Of a DNA stretch of 64,000 bases, positions 10,541 to 21,660 are shown piece after piece (within the stretch, counting starts at the first letter, position 1; every line of letters begins with the position of its first letter). The notes under the pieces are model-generated. The model had not been told where the DNA came from and did no database searches. It saw nothing but the letters and a program-made list of their open reading frames with translations. The stretch is taken from positions 310,001-374,000 of the forward strand of contig WACJ01000120.1 of assembly GCA_008973525.1 (NCBI GenBank). The letters run 5' to 3'. This DNA is from Stenopsyche tienmushanensis. Lineage: Eukaryota; Arthropoda; Insecta; Trichoptera; Stenopsychidae. The position numbers and the translations under genes were made by a program.

Positions 10541-11288
10541 ACTGAAAAAAAAATTAAGGCCCTATGTGTGAAACATAGCAAACGACCCACTTAACCCCCT
10601 AAATATTGTGTTGATCAATGTACTAAACAACCTGTATGCATAAAATCAAAGGAATATTTCTTTGCATAATATTGATTTAATTTGCATTAATTTACACATG
10701 TAAATTAGGTCTTATGCGGTGTTTGCTCATTACGTACGATTTAATTGATTTCAATAAATTTGCATTCATTGCATTTTTAATTTTAAAACCTCCAGAATGA
10801 ACATTGGAATATTGTATTATGCAATTTACATATATCATAGTATTTTTGTAAAGAAAATTTTCAAATAATTTCCATTTGCTTTTATCCGTGTCTATAACGA
10901 CATGAAATATTTTCAGTCTCGACAAATATAAATATCGCAAAAATCCAAATCTTCCCATTAAAAGAAAGAGGTTTTAAACAGTGCTCACCTGTCAGTTTTA
11001 AGTATCCATTAAGATAAAGGAAGGCTTCTGTAATATCCTGCAAATGCGATTTTTTTATGTGAAAAAATGTGTCTCCAAAAAGAATTTCCTTCTAAATTTA
11101 GTAACGTGACATAAACGACACATTATAAATGTCACAGAAATGGAATGCTTGCACAAGACATTTACATAATGGAATTGACGCATTTAAAATGCATTTGTGC
11201 CTCTAAGGCATCTAATACTTCAAGTAAATATTTGCTCTCCGCATATAATACATTTTTATAATTCATCTCAATAAATCTGTAGGGTCGG
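10541..11288. other. Unassigned stretch
   Basis: The stretch 10600-10960 has many TTTGCAT/ATGCAAAT-like and TAATTTAC words but no recognised element. An 88-codon minus-strand frame at 10692-10958 has no domain features. Confidence 0.45.
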
Positions 11289-11513
11289 AAAGATGAAGCT
11301 GTATTTGTGTAATATATAATAAAATAGGCCAGATATTGGTCCAATGGTTGATTTATGCTACACACAGTAGAGACAACGCGACGCATGCGCATAGCATGTC
11401 GATAATATATGTAACGAAGAAATAGAGACAACAAATGATTCCCCCTCTCTTTTGTGTCTTCTGAAATCGAGAAAAAAGGATACATTTCTCTTTCTTGACG
11501 TTTGGCCCAATTT
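11289..11513 (+). mobile_element. R1 repeat copy
   Basis: Forward orientation: AAAGATGAAGCTGTATTTGTG, the TAATATATAATAAAATA core and the box A-like ATTGGTCCAATGGTTG (11334-11349) come first. Then follow GCGACGCATGCGCATAGCATG, GATTCCCCCTCTCTTTTG and a degraded outer end TCTTGACGTTTGGCCCAA. A 107-codon minus-strand frame across it (11162-11485) is a shadow of the repeat and not a gene. Confidence 0.8.
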
Positions 11514-12255
11514 TTTCCATTGCGTCTATAAATATTGATAAAGAAATAGATAGGAAATAAAATTAATAATAAGTATCAAAATAGCATCAAGCATTTGCAA
11601 AAGAATAAGATAATTAATACATAAAAGTGAAGAAATATATTATTTTTATTTATTTTTACAAGATTATTCTAATCTTATTTTAATTGCATTTGTAAGCCAC
11701 AATGCATCGATTTAAAATTTATATTCAATACGAGCATTCGTTCCCTGTACGTACCGAATGTGCGTCTAAAAAGGCAAAATTTAACGGGATCCGATAGAGG
11801 CAATTTTGTTTGTGCTTAAAAAAAACTGACCCTTCGCAAAAACACAAAGAATAAATCATGGTGACTGCTGCGGTAGATTGGATTTTGAAACATTTGTGTA
11901 AAAAAATTTGCAAATCCTTTGCCGGAGCTCGCGCAGGAAAGCTCAAAGCCCAAGACGGAAAGCAAATAAGTATTCAAACAGTTTGACAGAACCTTTGAAA
12001 TTTGGAAAATCTATTGTGGTCGCTTGTCTTGCTGAAGGGTCAAAAGAAGAAATGTTGTATTTAATGCGAAAGAAATAAAACTTTCAGGACTAAGCTGTGA
12101 TATCTCTAAGTATAAGACAAGATATGATAAAAACATTATTTTCAAAACATTTTTGATACTTACTACTAATTTGATACTTATAATTGTAACTAATAACGTA
12201 TCAATTTTTATAAAGCTTTTGTTTTATATAAAAAACGCAAAGTGGAAATAAAACT
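11514..12255. other. Unassigned stretch
   Basis: Runs of TTATTTTTATTTATTTTTA occur at about 11640. A 73-codon minus-strand frame at 11725-11946 has no recognised domain. No repeat-family copies were seen. Confidence 0.45.
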
Positions 12256-12368
12256 TCTGTGAAGCTGCGTTTGTGTAATATATAATAAAATAAGCAGCGT
12301 ACAAAAGATTCTTTGTCTCTTTCCAGCCTACTGTTGCTTGTTGCAGTTTCGCTTTTCTGTGACGAAAT
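12256..12368 (+). mobile_element. R1 repeat, internally deleted copy
   Basis: GAAGCTGCGTTTGTG and the TAATATATAATAAAATAAGC core run, after a deletion of the box A and middle region, directly into ACAAAAGATTCTTTGTCTC. The outer end GTTGCAGTTTCGCTTTTCTG then TGACG follows (compare GTTGAAGTTTCACTTTTCGTGACG elsewhere). It is about 113 bp. Confidence 0.75.
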
Positions 12369-12574
12369 TCTACACGTCAAATTTCTGCACGTTAAAAAAT
12401 ATTCAAATCTTCTCACTCTTATCTCAGTATGCTAGACTTAATACAGGATCAATTTCAGTAAAATAAATAAAAATATTCACTACACATTAAGATTTTAGAA
12501 GTCAAAATTGACGAATATTTCTACCAACTAGTAGAAATATGATCATAGAAAATTACGCTCAAATTAAAAATAGT

Positions 12575-13631
12575 ATTATATAATATTTAAATGAATATAG
12601 AATACGAATTATTTATGGACATAAATTCATGTTTGCAAAATCTTCCAGAGCCTTGAGAAAAATATTATTTAATCGACATATGTGTAAGAAATTGAATTTA
12701 CGCTGGAATTTTAAATATAAGCGATAGAAGTGTACATTTTCTGGCATTCAACATCACAAGTTTTTGACAGTTCTTCTTTATGGAGAAGTCAATCAAGAAA
12801 AGACTATTTCAATAGGAATCTTACATATGAGAAGATCTGTAAATAAGTGGCAAAATTACAATCATTTTTAAAATCTTACAAAGAATAATTTGCTTAATTC
12901 ATCTTTTAAAAAAATCTGATTTTGAGTCGAAATATATACAAATATAATTTTCAGCTTCAGCTATGTTTCGAAAGTATATATTCTTTAGAGAACGTGCCAA
13001 AGACCGAGAAAGATGATAATCTATCCAAGCCGGGTCTAGTGAAAATGGAGGCTGTTGAAGTTCTTCCCATCTTAACTCCCTGATTTTTTTCAGACGTCTT
13101 CTTCGCCTTATAGTGGATTGTCGTGTCACAGAATCTCTAAATTGTATCTGATTAATTCTCGACGTTTAACTCTCAATTTTATGTTCACTTTTTCCAATTA
13201 CTGACAATACATATCTGCAGCTATTGTTTAGCCAGGTTTTATTAATCCTTAATTAATAATTCCTTGAATATCCCACCAAACACACAAAAGAATATTGCGG
13301 GTCGTCAATCCAGGCTTCGGAGTCGGAAATGGTTTCTATCTCAGCGAAAGCCATTGACGTTTACTACTTATGTTCTCATAAACACAACAAATTTTTCACC
13401 CCCATTCAGTGCAAAAACAGATAAACTTTTTGTCTTCAAAACAAAACTTTGAGTGTGTTGACACAGTGTGTGACATTTTACCCTCAATAAAAATAACATT
13501 TTTTTCTCATTAATATTACTGAAAAATATTTCTTTAAAAAAAACTTACGATGATGCTGTCTTCGTTGTGTCTGTTTACAAACTGAACTCAAACAGACCGT
13601 CTATCAAAATCGGCAAGGACTTATCGATACA
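12575..13631 (-). mobile_element. Mariner relic M1-b
   Basis: The right terminus reads, on the minus strand, TGTATCGATAAGTCCTTGCCG, followed by a GATAGACGGTCTGTTTGAG subterminal block shared by all M1 copies. The transposase frame is broken, but the block before the third catalytic aspartate survives as SLDPAWIDYHLSRSLA (12985-13035). A downstream frame GRSIQASE... equivalent and VWWDI-like sequence lie at 13270-13300. The segment 12580-12890 is the reverse complement of 37240-37600 in M1-d, so it is the element's 3' part. The left terminal repeat itself could not be seen and may be lost. Confidence 0.8.
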
Positions 13632-15247
13632 CCTAATAATCAGTATTATTTACGATCATCCATTTTTTTGTTTTGTTTAACATCTGATTATTAAAAGCAT
13701 GAATTAATGATCTAAGCTTGAAAGCTTGCAGCAATGTTACAATAGCAACTGAATGATGTCATATCGCAAATAAGTTTTTCTAAATCTTGATTTTCGACTA
13801 TTATTGCAATTTAAAATCTTCAGATACTATCGACAGATACGTAAATTGAAACGTTCTTCAAAAACGCTTTGTATTTGGTTTCGGATTCAATTGGAGAATG
13901 GTGCTTAAACGATTTCTGCTAAACTATTATTGTCGGTTCGTCCAGCATATTTATTCAGGCACGATTCGATTTCAATACGAAGATAAGCTTCCGAATTGTG
14001 TACACGTTTCAAATATAGCACAAAGCGAAAATAATACTATTGACAATCTAAAAATTACATTTTGTCCCTAAAAATACTCCCATTTCCGTTTAAAAGATAT
14101 TTCCGGCGCGATAAGCCGTTATCCGATTTCGATTCATTTATTCAACTGACATCAAACTGGGCAATAAAATAAATAAGCTTCATCTTCAGAGGCATGCCTT
14201 TATGGATGCTGTTTGAAATGAGAAAATTCGACAGGATGAAATCTTGACCGAGTCGAATTTATTAAGCGTCGAGAACAAAAAGGAAAGGTGCTCTAAAGTT
14301 CCTTTGAAGCAACGCTCCGCCTCGTTGTTTTTCCGAATTTTCGATGTGGCTCGAAATTTAATGCTTTTCAAAGTTTCGATCGAAAATTAAAAAAGTAAAC
14401 TTTTTCGATTTCGACTCCGACAATCGTGTCGGCCAGATATATATCAATCACATTTCTGTTCACGCCCTTAAAGCCCTTCCAAATGTTACAAACTGTCAAA
14501 GCAAACTTCCAGCGTTTTATCAGCTTGGCAGCGATCCACAAGCGACCCTTAACAGTTCTATTTATAGGACATTATTCCATAAATTCTAAATGAACAATAC
14601 AAATATCCCAACATCTATTTTCTCGGCGATATTTTCCCCAAAAGCCGAAACTACTTTCTATAAAAACGCTTTCAATATTATAAGAACCATTTGTATAAAA
14701 ACACAGTTTGTGACATATATTCATCCCATTTTTGATGCCCTTTAAATAATTCATATCTAAATTCGGAAATAACAATCAAATAAAAACATTTATTTTTAAT
14801 GATATTTGGACAATGTATCAAAGAAAATCGCTGAAATCTTTCGATGAAATGCTGGAAAGGCATTTATTTTCAATTGGAAAATTTTGGTCTATATCATCGA
14901 TTGCTAGCTATAATTTGACCTATTGTGACCAGCACTTATTGAAATGAATCGTTCATCCAGAAAATGCCTGCTAGTTGCACAGGATATCCTTTCATTGGAT
15001 TCCTTAGGATTGGATGCATTTTATCGTTATTAATTTCCGTCATCAATACTGCTTCATTCCCATTTGTAATAATTACTTTGTTTGATTAACTGCATCTGGC
15101 TTCTTCCACCACCAACACCATTTTTGAACTTTCTAATTGTAAACACTAAATCTCGCTCGTTATAGTTCGACTATGTGATAGATTATCGACTTAGAGATTA
15201 TCCATTTGAAACCCCACCATACATTTTTTGCGTTTTTAATTGGGGTT
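13632..15247. other. Unassigned, probably low-copy sequence
   Basis: This is 1.6 kb without a match to the repeat families here. From 13900 to 14560 it is rich in CGA/TCG words and moderate in G+C. TCGATTTCGATTCA-like words repeat at 14120 and 14408. Two overlapping 61-67 codon minus-strand frames (14186-14371, 14572-14775) have no recognised domain. Confidence 0.4.
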
Positions 15248-15365
15248 GGTTGTTTTATGCTACACTCCATGTGTGTAGCATAAAACAACCACTTGACCAG
15301 TAACTTGCCTATTTTATTATATATTACACAAAATACTGCTTGATATTTTAGCTATCAATTTCTTA
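15248..15365 (-). mobile_element. R1 repeat ending in a perfect hairpin
   Basis: GGTTGTTTTATGCTACAC at 15248-15265 pairs perfectly over 18 bp with GTGTAGCATAAAACAACC at 15273-15290 around a 7-nt loop. The right arm continues as normal inverse R1: CACTTGACCAGTAACTTGCC, then TATTTTATTATATATTACACAAA, then TTTTAGCTATCAATTTC. The left arm is an inverted duplicate of R1 interior sequence. This is the second fold-back copy in the window after 741-985. Confidence 0.85.
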
Positions 15366-16612
15366 AGGTAATCATCGCAGCGTTGCTAGAACTGACCAAT
15401 CGTCCAGGACAGGTAGTTATCTTTAGTATTGCTGCTCATTTTTTAAAACTATATACTGAAAGACCATAATAGCACTCATAAATACATTCACCTATGTGAC
15501 CCGCTGGGTGAACCTTAAAAAATAAAACGAAAAGCTTATACTTTCGATACATAATATTGATGGTACGGATGCGATACTCATCGATTGAATTAATTGCAGC
15601 TAAATATTCAGTATAATTTATTTTATAATATATCTAGAATCAAGAACTAGTTTCAACGATAATTTATTCCAGATCAAAATATCACTACCGTAATGAATGC
15701 AAGCATCCATTATGTAAATGTTTGCTTATTTATACATGAAATAAATTACAATGAACATTGTATAGCTTGACTCCTGGACAACACGGCTTATCAAAAACCC
15801 CTGGCAGTATTAAAATTGAACAATTTGCACATAAAATTCGTATACCATATGATTTAGTGCCAATAAAAATTGAATAGGGCGGTTAAATTAATATAATATG
15901 AATTTCGCACATACACTTTATGCCATAATTTTTTCGTTGCTCTTGAAATAATATTTATTTAATTAGTTTGTGTTTCGTGTAATTTTTCATTTTTATGACC
16001 ACGTTTTCATGGCATTAAATAATTAACGAACTTTTGTAATACACATTTATTAGCATTAATTCACCGATGCTGGTTTGTATCGCCGCAATTGAAATGATTG
16101 CAAAATTAAATTAGCATAATGAATATGAAAAAGGACCTGGTGGGATGTATTTTAATTAACATATGCATTTCTGTAGCAGAGCTGCCTTTTTTTTAAACCA
16201 CAATGGATTTATTGTATATACTATATATTGGGATAATGGAGTTGTTTTTATAATTCTGGATGGAAATGGGAGTTTAACGGAGCGGATTTAATAGCAATTT
16301 TCCGAATAAAATTTCCAAAGCTCATAATATCTGCTCTTGAATCCAACTATAAAGCAAAGATATTGCATTAGGATGTATTTTCTTCTTTGTGGAGTTTTTA
16401 CTTTTGCATTGAAAATAGTATATCTTTAATATATAAGCGGATTACTCTTTAGTTCGCGAGGCAGAATTTCTGCTCTTGATGTACTTTCAAAGAAAATAAA
16501 TGTAAAACATGGAATCAAATCTTTATAACGATATAACAGATGGAGAAACCGACGGCTTCCTTGAGTCCTTTTACTGTCAGTTCATAGACGATGAGAAGGG
16601 GAAGATACAGAT
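15366..16612. other. Unassigned; homeodomain-site-rich tract near 15880-16150
   Basis: Between 15880 and 16150 there are many ATTA/TAAT cores (TAAATTAATATAATATG, TTATTTAATTAG, AAATAATTAACG, ATTTATTAGCATTAATTC). CATATGCAT and the repeated TTAGCATAAT also occur. Such clustering is seen in enhancers bound by homeodomain and POU proteins, but A+T-rich DNA also produces it. No transposon or coding sequence was recognised. Confidence 0.3.
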
Positions 16613-16748
16613 AATAAAAACACGACTATTGACTTCATTTTATTGTTATTACGTTAAGATAAATACCAACTAAACATACAATTACAAGATCGCAGAAACT
16701 GTCAAAAAGACCAGATATTTCCGCGGCCAAGACGATCGGTCGGATCCC
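16613..16748 (+). repeat. LTR-like repeat G, copy 1
   Basis: AATAAAAACACGACTATTGAC, TTATTGTTATTACGTTAAG and CCGCGGCCAAGACGATCGGT occur in this order. They recur in the same order on the minus strand at 54440-54535 as AATAAAACACGATTGTTGG, TTATATTATTACGTTAAG and CCGCGGCCAAGACGATTGGT. About 56 bp are extra or missing between the last two blocks. An AATAAA signal followed by a conserved tail suits a retrotransposon LTR. Ends and coding sequence are not visible. Confidence 0.5.
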
Positions 16749-16948
16749 AAAACTAAAAACTCGCTCAAAATCCGCACATTTTTATACCCGATCTTTCTTA
16801 ATACAACTATTCCCCATTTTTTCCCGAAACTTTTCTTTCGGGAAATTGCCTATGATGATTATTATATTTATTCTATATGTAACATTCGCCATTCATTAAG
16901 ATTCTTAAAAATTATCATTAAAAATGCATGATAAGTACATTCATATAC

Positions 16949-17060
16949 AGAGTGCGGCAGGGAAACTACCTTATTTTGAATATGAACAACACAAACAATA
17001 TTGGAGATTTTTTCCATTTTGTAGAGAGACATTTAGAGAATGTCTATTACATGTTCGGTA
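16949..17060 (+). repeat. T-family transposon end
   Basis: The terminus TACAGAGTGCGGCAGGGAAACTACC is followed by AACACAAACAATATTGGAGATTTTTTCCATTTTGTAGAGAGACATTTA. That sequence aligns with the body of the long copy at 61263, and the point split by an insertion there is intact here. The partner terminus was not found. Confidence 0.75.
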
Positions 17061-18731
17061 TTAAGCTTAAAAATGTATAGGTTGGGTACGTGAAAGAAGG
17101 TTTAGTTGATTTGATCTGCAATCTTTATTTTTTGTTCATCCTGTTAAATCAATACTTACAATACAATGATATTGTTATGAACGCAAATTCCAGCTTTAAT
17201 TTTGATTTTTTTATTTTACTTAACTTATCTATTTGCTGGTCCCGGAGGAGATCCAAGGGAATGTTCAAAAATATGTTCATCTTTAAAATACATTATTTCA
17301 TTTTTACGGTGTGTAAAAAGCGTGTTAATATATTTTTATTAAATTATTCATGTGTGATAAAAGCAGGATTACATAGGAATATAGTCCCTGTCAACACCTC
17401 CAGTGCAGCACAGCCAATATTTAGCACCGGTACGTGTTTAAGCTCTGTATTGACATCAATGTAAAATTCTCACACACCAGGCTTCGCATATTGAATATTC
17501 TATTTATGACAAGGAGGTAGCAAAATGCATCCAATAGACAAGAGCATATTGTGTGCATTTCTTGTTGCTTGGAAGACACCCTCGTATAAACCACTTGATG
17601 TTGTCTAAAGCCACGTACGAAGTATTTCATCCCACTAAAGTAAGTTCCGACTTTTATGCAAGGAAGTGCTTTCAGGAATTTCAGGAGGGTTGATGAAAAG
17701 CTTCAAAATTAGTGCTACCGAGAAAATTATTTTCTTATTTCGCACCATTAAATTTTTTTTGCAGCAAGTCATTGCTTTTGTTTCAATAACTATTTCCTAC
17801 ACTATTTTCAATCGACGTTTAATGCAATTCTAATGTATGAAAACTATTATTGAAAGCTGAGATGATGTATATATATATTTGTTAGTTAATCGGACAATAC
17901 CCGGTTTTTTCAGACGCTTTGAAAATTAAAATCATATATATATATAAGATCTCTAATGTGTAAATGGTTGAGCGCAGATTTATACGAACAGACAGACACA
18001 CACTCAATTTGGAATGAATATTTTTTGTGGCAGAGCATTCGAATTCTCAACTCGGTTGAATTAATGCTTTCACCCAATGGAATGAAAAGGAATAAACCCG
18101 CTGCGGTCGAATAAAACGCTTACACTTTTAATTCTTATAATTTAACGGTGCTGAATGAGGTGAATCTATTTTTCAAAAAAATACAAAGCCAAAAGGTGCA
18201 AAAGTGCAGAAAAATGAAGCCGACAGTGAACTGTGAGCATTGCGCGGGCAATTAATTAACTTCATCGTGTTTAAAATGTCTTTGAATGCTAATAGGAGTG
18301 AGTGTATACAATTAATACTCAATAAAAGTACTTGTATTCAATTTACAGTGCAAAAAGTTTTCAGTGGAACCAACAAATTTAGAAAGACTGACGCATTAGT
18401 ACTACCAATTAAACTTTTCGTTCAGCTTCGTCTTAATCTTATGCTTCTGGGCTATGAGTTCTTGATTTTTTCGCATAAATCTGGCTAAATTTGATGTATG
18501 GCATTCGTTATGTTGACTTTGAAGGCATTCATTGTTTGCAGTTTATACGAATAGATTTGCGATTTAAAATAACCCCAAAAGAAGATGTATAAATGCGTTA
18601 AATCCCACGATCTCAGTGGTTAGTTCACATTGCCGTTGAACACTTATTTTTGAAAATGAAATTTGTTAATTTTGCATACATTATTCAACAATATAACCTT
18701 TTATAATAATTTGCCATATATTATTTAATAG
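17061..18731. other. Unassigned stretch with a 124-codon chance frame
   Basis: A plus-strand frame at 17090-17464 has 124 codons, is rich in Phe, Ile and Asn and overlaps other frames; no domain is visible. Short (TA)n runs lie at about 17865-17880 and 17931-17944. The rest is unremarkable. Confidence 0.4.
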
Positions 18732-18810
18732 TTTACAATAAATTAAATAGATATTACTTTAATAACATGGTCGTAATCATTTAGCAAACTTAGAGCGTTC
18801 CTATTGAAAT
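18732..18810. repeat. Repeat E, copy 1, abutting R1
   Basis: TTTACAATAAATTAAATAGATATTACTTTAATAACATGG ... GCGTTCCTATTGAAA aligns collinearly with 42975-43053. At its right edge it changes within 6 bp into an R1 copy, whereas copy 2 continues differently. The edge may therefore be an insertion junction. Confidence 0.65.
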
Positions 18811-18815
18811 ATTCC

Positions 18816-18960
18816 ATATAATAAAATTACTGCTATGCAATCTATTGGTCTAGTGTTAGATTTATGCTACTTTTGAACACAGGAAAAACGATGCAGCGTA
18901 TGAGCATGATATATTTAATTGGTTGAAGTTTCACTTTTCGTGACGTTCAAACAAATTTGC
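18816..18960 (+). mobile_element. R1 repeat, 5'-shortened copy
   Basis: It begins inside the core (ATATAATAAAATTAC). The box A-like block is ATTGGTCTAGTGTTAG. The copy then has TTTATGCTAC and a short middle with CGATGCAGCGTATGAGCATG, and a well-kept outer end GGTTGAAGTTTCACTTTTCG, TGACGTTCAAAC. Confidence 0.8.
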
Positions 18961-20879
18961 TCTACCACACCAGTAGATGTCTTTTACTTCAAAGACAACG
19001 AAAAATCTCTATCTCTGAATAAATCTTATTTATCTTTTAGAAATTCCATTTCCACTTCACCATTGCTTCTATTTATTTATAACTAGAATATTATAGTGTG
19101 AAGAGGTTTTATCACCTTAAAATTCGTGTTGAAATAACCACCACGTAAAAATCCGACATCCCTTAATGCATCCCTGAAGATCGTCTACATCTGATATGAT
19201 ATAAAATGAGGTCAACACGTTTCATCATTATTATATTTTTCCTATGCAAAAATTCATTTGATCAATCTCGAACTTTTTCGGTTTGTGCGAATGTAAAGTA
19301 TGCATACAATTTGGCGACATCTAATGTAATTTCTAATAAAATTTATGGTTTGCAAACGTTATTGCTGACTTGACTTTAATTTTATTTGCGACCGGACAGT
19401 GAGATGTCGTCTTCTCAGGTTCTGTTGAATTTAATTTTCCAGGCTGTGTAGGGATAGATGTTTTTTATACCACTTAATTTATTAAGTCACACAATGGTGG
19501 GACACTACAAATTGCCTCCATTTCGTAAATATAAAAAAAAACTTCCATGTTTACATCATGACTTTTTATTGTGTAAAATTATTTTTAAAAGCTTCTTTTT
19601 ATTTGGACAGCTAGAATTTTAAAATCTAAATTTCGACCAATTGGGAAAATTCTTTTGGAGATCGCCTTCTTACATATCTACATCAAACCCTTGACGCTAT
19701 TAAAAATGTTTTTGATATATTAAATATGTATTGAATACAGTTCTACTTAACACAATTACAACGGGCGATTTTTTGCAATATTGCTTTTTTTTCATCACTA
19801 AAATACGCATAACTTTCGAAGTTTTAAATATGTTATGTAGTTATGTTCTCGATAATCGTCTTATAATACAAATAAAAGTTTAAATAGTTATTTTAGATGA
19901 CCGAAACGAAAGACACAACAGTTCTAGTTCAGTTCACGACATAAAACTAAACCATTATTCAATTTCAGAACAAAAAAATTCGAAGCACATGTCTCAAGCT
20001 TCGATACTTCTTTGAAGAAAAAAGCATATGAAACGGTCTTCATTTAACATTTATTCTAATTAAGCTAAATTTGAGCAAATAAGTAAATTTTGTGAATGAG
20101 TTTCTTGTGTTCCGTGGTTTATTCACAGTCTTTTCAAACAAGATAATTCTCGTGACTCGCTGTTAACGTGTTAAAAGTATAGCAGTGCTGATAGTTTAAT
20201 ACCAACGCTGTCGCTAGAAACTCACTAGAAAGTCGAACTTTGAATTCCAGGTAATTTTCTTCAACACCAAACTACTTTATAACAAGACAGATGCAACACA
20301 AAACTTTTATTATAAACTGAATCTGCAGACGTGTTACTTAAATTCAGTTTCCGATATCTTCATCCATTTATCTCTACGACTAAATGCGATATATTTTACT
20401 TAGAATTGCTCTTTGACTAAATTCAGTACTATGACGAAATTTAGTGTATAAATCTTATTGAATTTTTGACATGCAAAGCTTTATGTAGTCCTTCACCCTT
20501 GAATAAATTTGAAATATATTTATAATATGCTTGCCAGCAAGTGCTTGAGCGTTACCACCGAAAGTTTACACAAGTCTGCACGCTCCCAGTGCCAAACGAT
20601 GCAGTTGCTCCCGTTTGTGGTTTTGGCTGCCAAATGAGATAAGGGAGATATCTCAGTTAATATGTTCAATTAGGGGAACAAAGTGCAGAAGCAAAGATCC
20701 CGAATGTGGATCGCAGTACTCTGGTGGATTGCATTTTTAATTAAAAACATCAACGATGATTGAATCAGCGAAAATTTCGCACAAATGATTGAAAAATAGC
20801 AATGATAAATAGATTTCAATCACTATACTAATGTGTTCAATCAAGAACTAATGTTTTTGTATTGGTAATCGTATATTAT
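18961..20879. other. Unassigned stretch
   Basis: There is no coding or repeat match in 1.9 kb. Composition rises slightly in G+C at 20540-20720 (CGTTACCACCGAAAG, CACGCTCCCAGTGCC). That part is the only candidate for low-copy functional sequence here. Confidence 0.4.
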
Positions 20880-21660
20880 GAGAGTAGTACAAGAAGTACC
20901 CGACCTGATTTAAAAATTGCAGTTTGAAAAAAAAATGTGAACATGTAATAAATTGTTCATTGTTGTGTGATGCAATACTTTTATTTGAAAGGTCTTACTC
21001 AAACCAATATCAAAGCCGAGCTAAATATTACTCTAAGGGAATCTGTTCCTTCATTTACAATAGTAAAATATTGGGTGGCAGAGTTTAAACAAAGTTGTAT
21101 GAGCTGTCAAGATGAATATCGCAGTGGTCGACCAAATGTAGTGACCACGCCAGAAATGTTGAAGAAAATCCACAAAATGGTATTGAATGACTGTGATAGT
21201 ACACAAGCTAGCACACATGGCATTTCTAAAAGTGCTATACATTGCATATTGACTAAAAATTTGGACATGAGAAAGCTGGGCGCAAGATAGGTACCGCGTT
21301 TGCTCACAATGAAACAAAAACGGCTTCGTGACGATGTTTCGATCGAGTGTTTGGCGATGTTTTACAGCAAAAAAACCGATTTTTTGCATAGATTCATAAC
21401 CATGAATTGAACATGGCTCCAAAGAAGGCGATGACAGTTCAAAAGAAAAATTCGAAATGCTTCCTCATGCACCTTATTTTTCAGATTTAGTCGGATTATT
21501 TTAAACTTAAAAAATGTCTTGATGGTAAAAGATTTGCCAACAATAAAGAGGTGAAGTCGGTGGTTGATTTTTATTTTGAGGAGCTCAACGGTTCACTACA
21601 AACACTATAAACAAAGTATCGAAGCTCCTTTGTTAGGTCGGATACTTATGGGGCTTTCCT
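20880..21660 (+). mobile_element. Mariner element M2, internally deleted
   Basis: The terminal repeats read GAGTAGTACAAGAAGTACCCGACCT (20882-20906) and, as reverse complement of the right end, GGAAAGCCCCATAAGTATCCGACCT (to 21659). A TA follows the right end, as mariner elements require. The 780-bp length against about 1.3 kb in full mariners is explained by a deletion. The frame jumps from the block FLHRFITMN just before the first catalytic aspartate region to an APKKA-like block and then to the C-terminal LPHAPY and KRFANNKEV segments. The second catalytic block is gone, so the copy is dead and could only be moved in trans. Confidence 0.85.
20967..21290 (+). pseudogene. Mariner transposase, N-terminal half (M2)
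   Basis: This 107-codon open stretch starts MMQYFYLKGLTQTNIKAEL. It continues with PSFTIVKYWVAEF, a CQDEYRSGRPNVVTTPEM segment, KKIHKMVLND, and GISKSAIHCILTKNLDMRK. These are the two N-terminal helix-turn-helix units of mariner transposase, which bind the terminal repeats. A stop at 21288 is followed by recognisable continuation (VPRLLTMKQ-like, DVSIECLAMF-like) in the next 100 bp, so the stop is a degenerative mutation. The V-R-E-L-A block expected before GISKS is shortened. The product would lack the DDE catalytic domain. Confidence 0.9.

Noticed and set aside
11162..11485. 107-codon minus-strand frame
   Set aside because: It runs through an R1 repeat copy and is a shadow of it.
17090..17464. 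124-codon plus-strand frame
   Set aside because: Phe/Ile/Asn-rich as random A+T-rich DNA gives; no domain, no splice context, overlapped on the other strand.
17860..17945. Two short TATATATA runs as a possible satellite or origin
   Set aside because: Under 20 bp each and isolated; ordinary microsatellite slippage.
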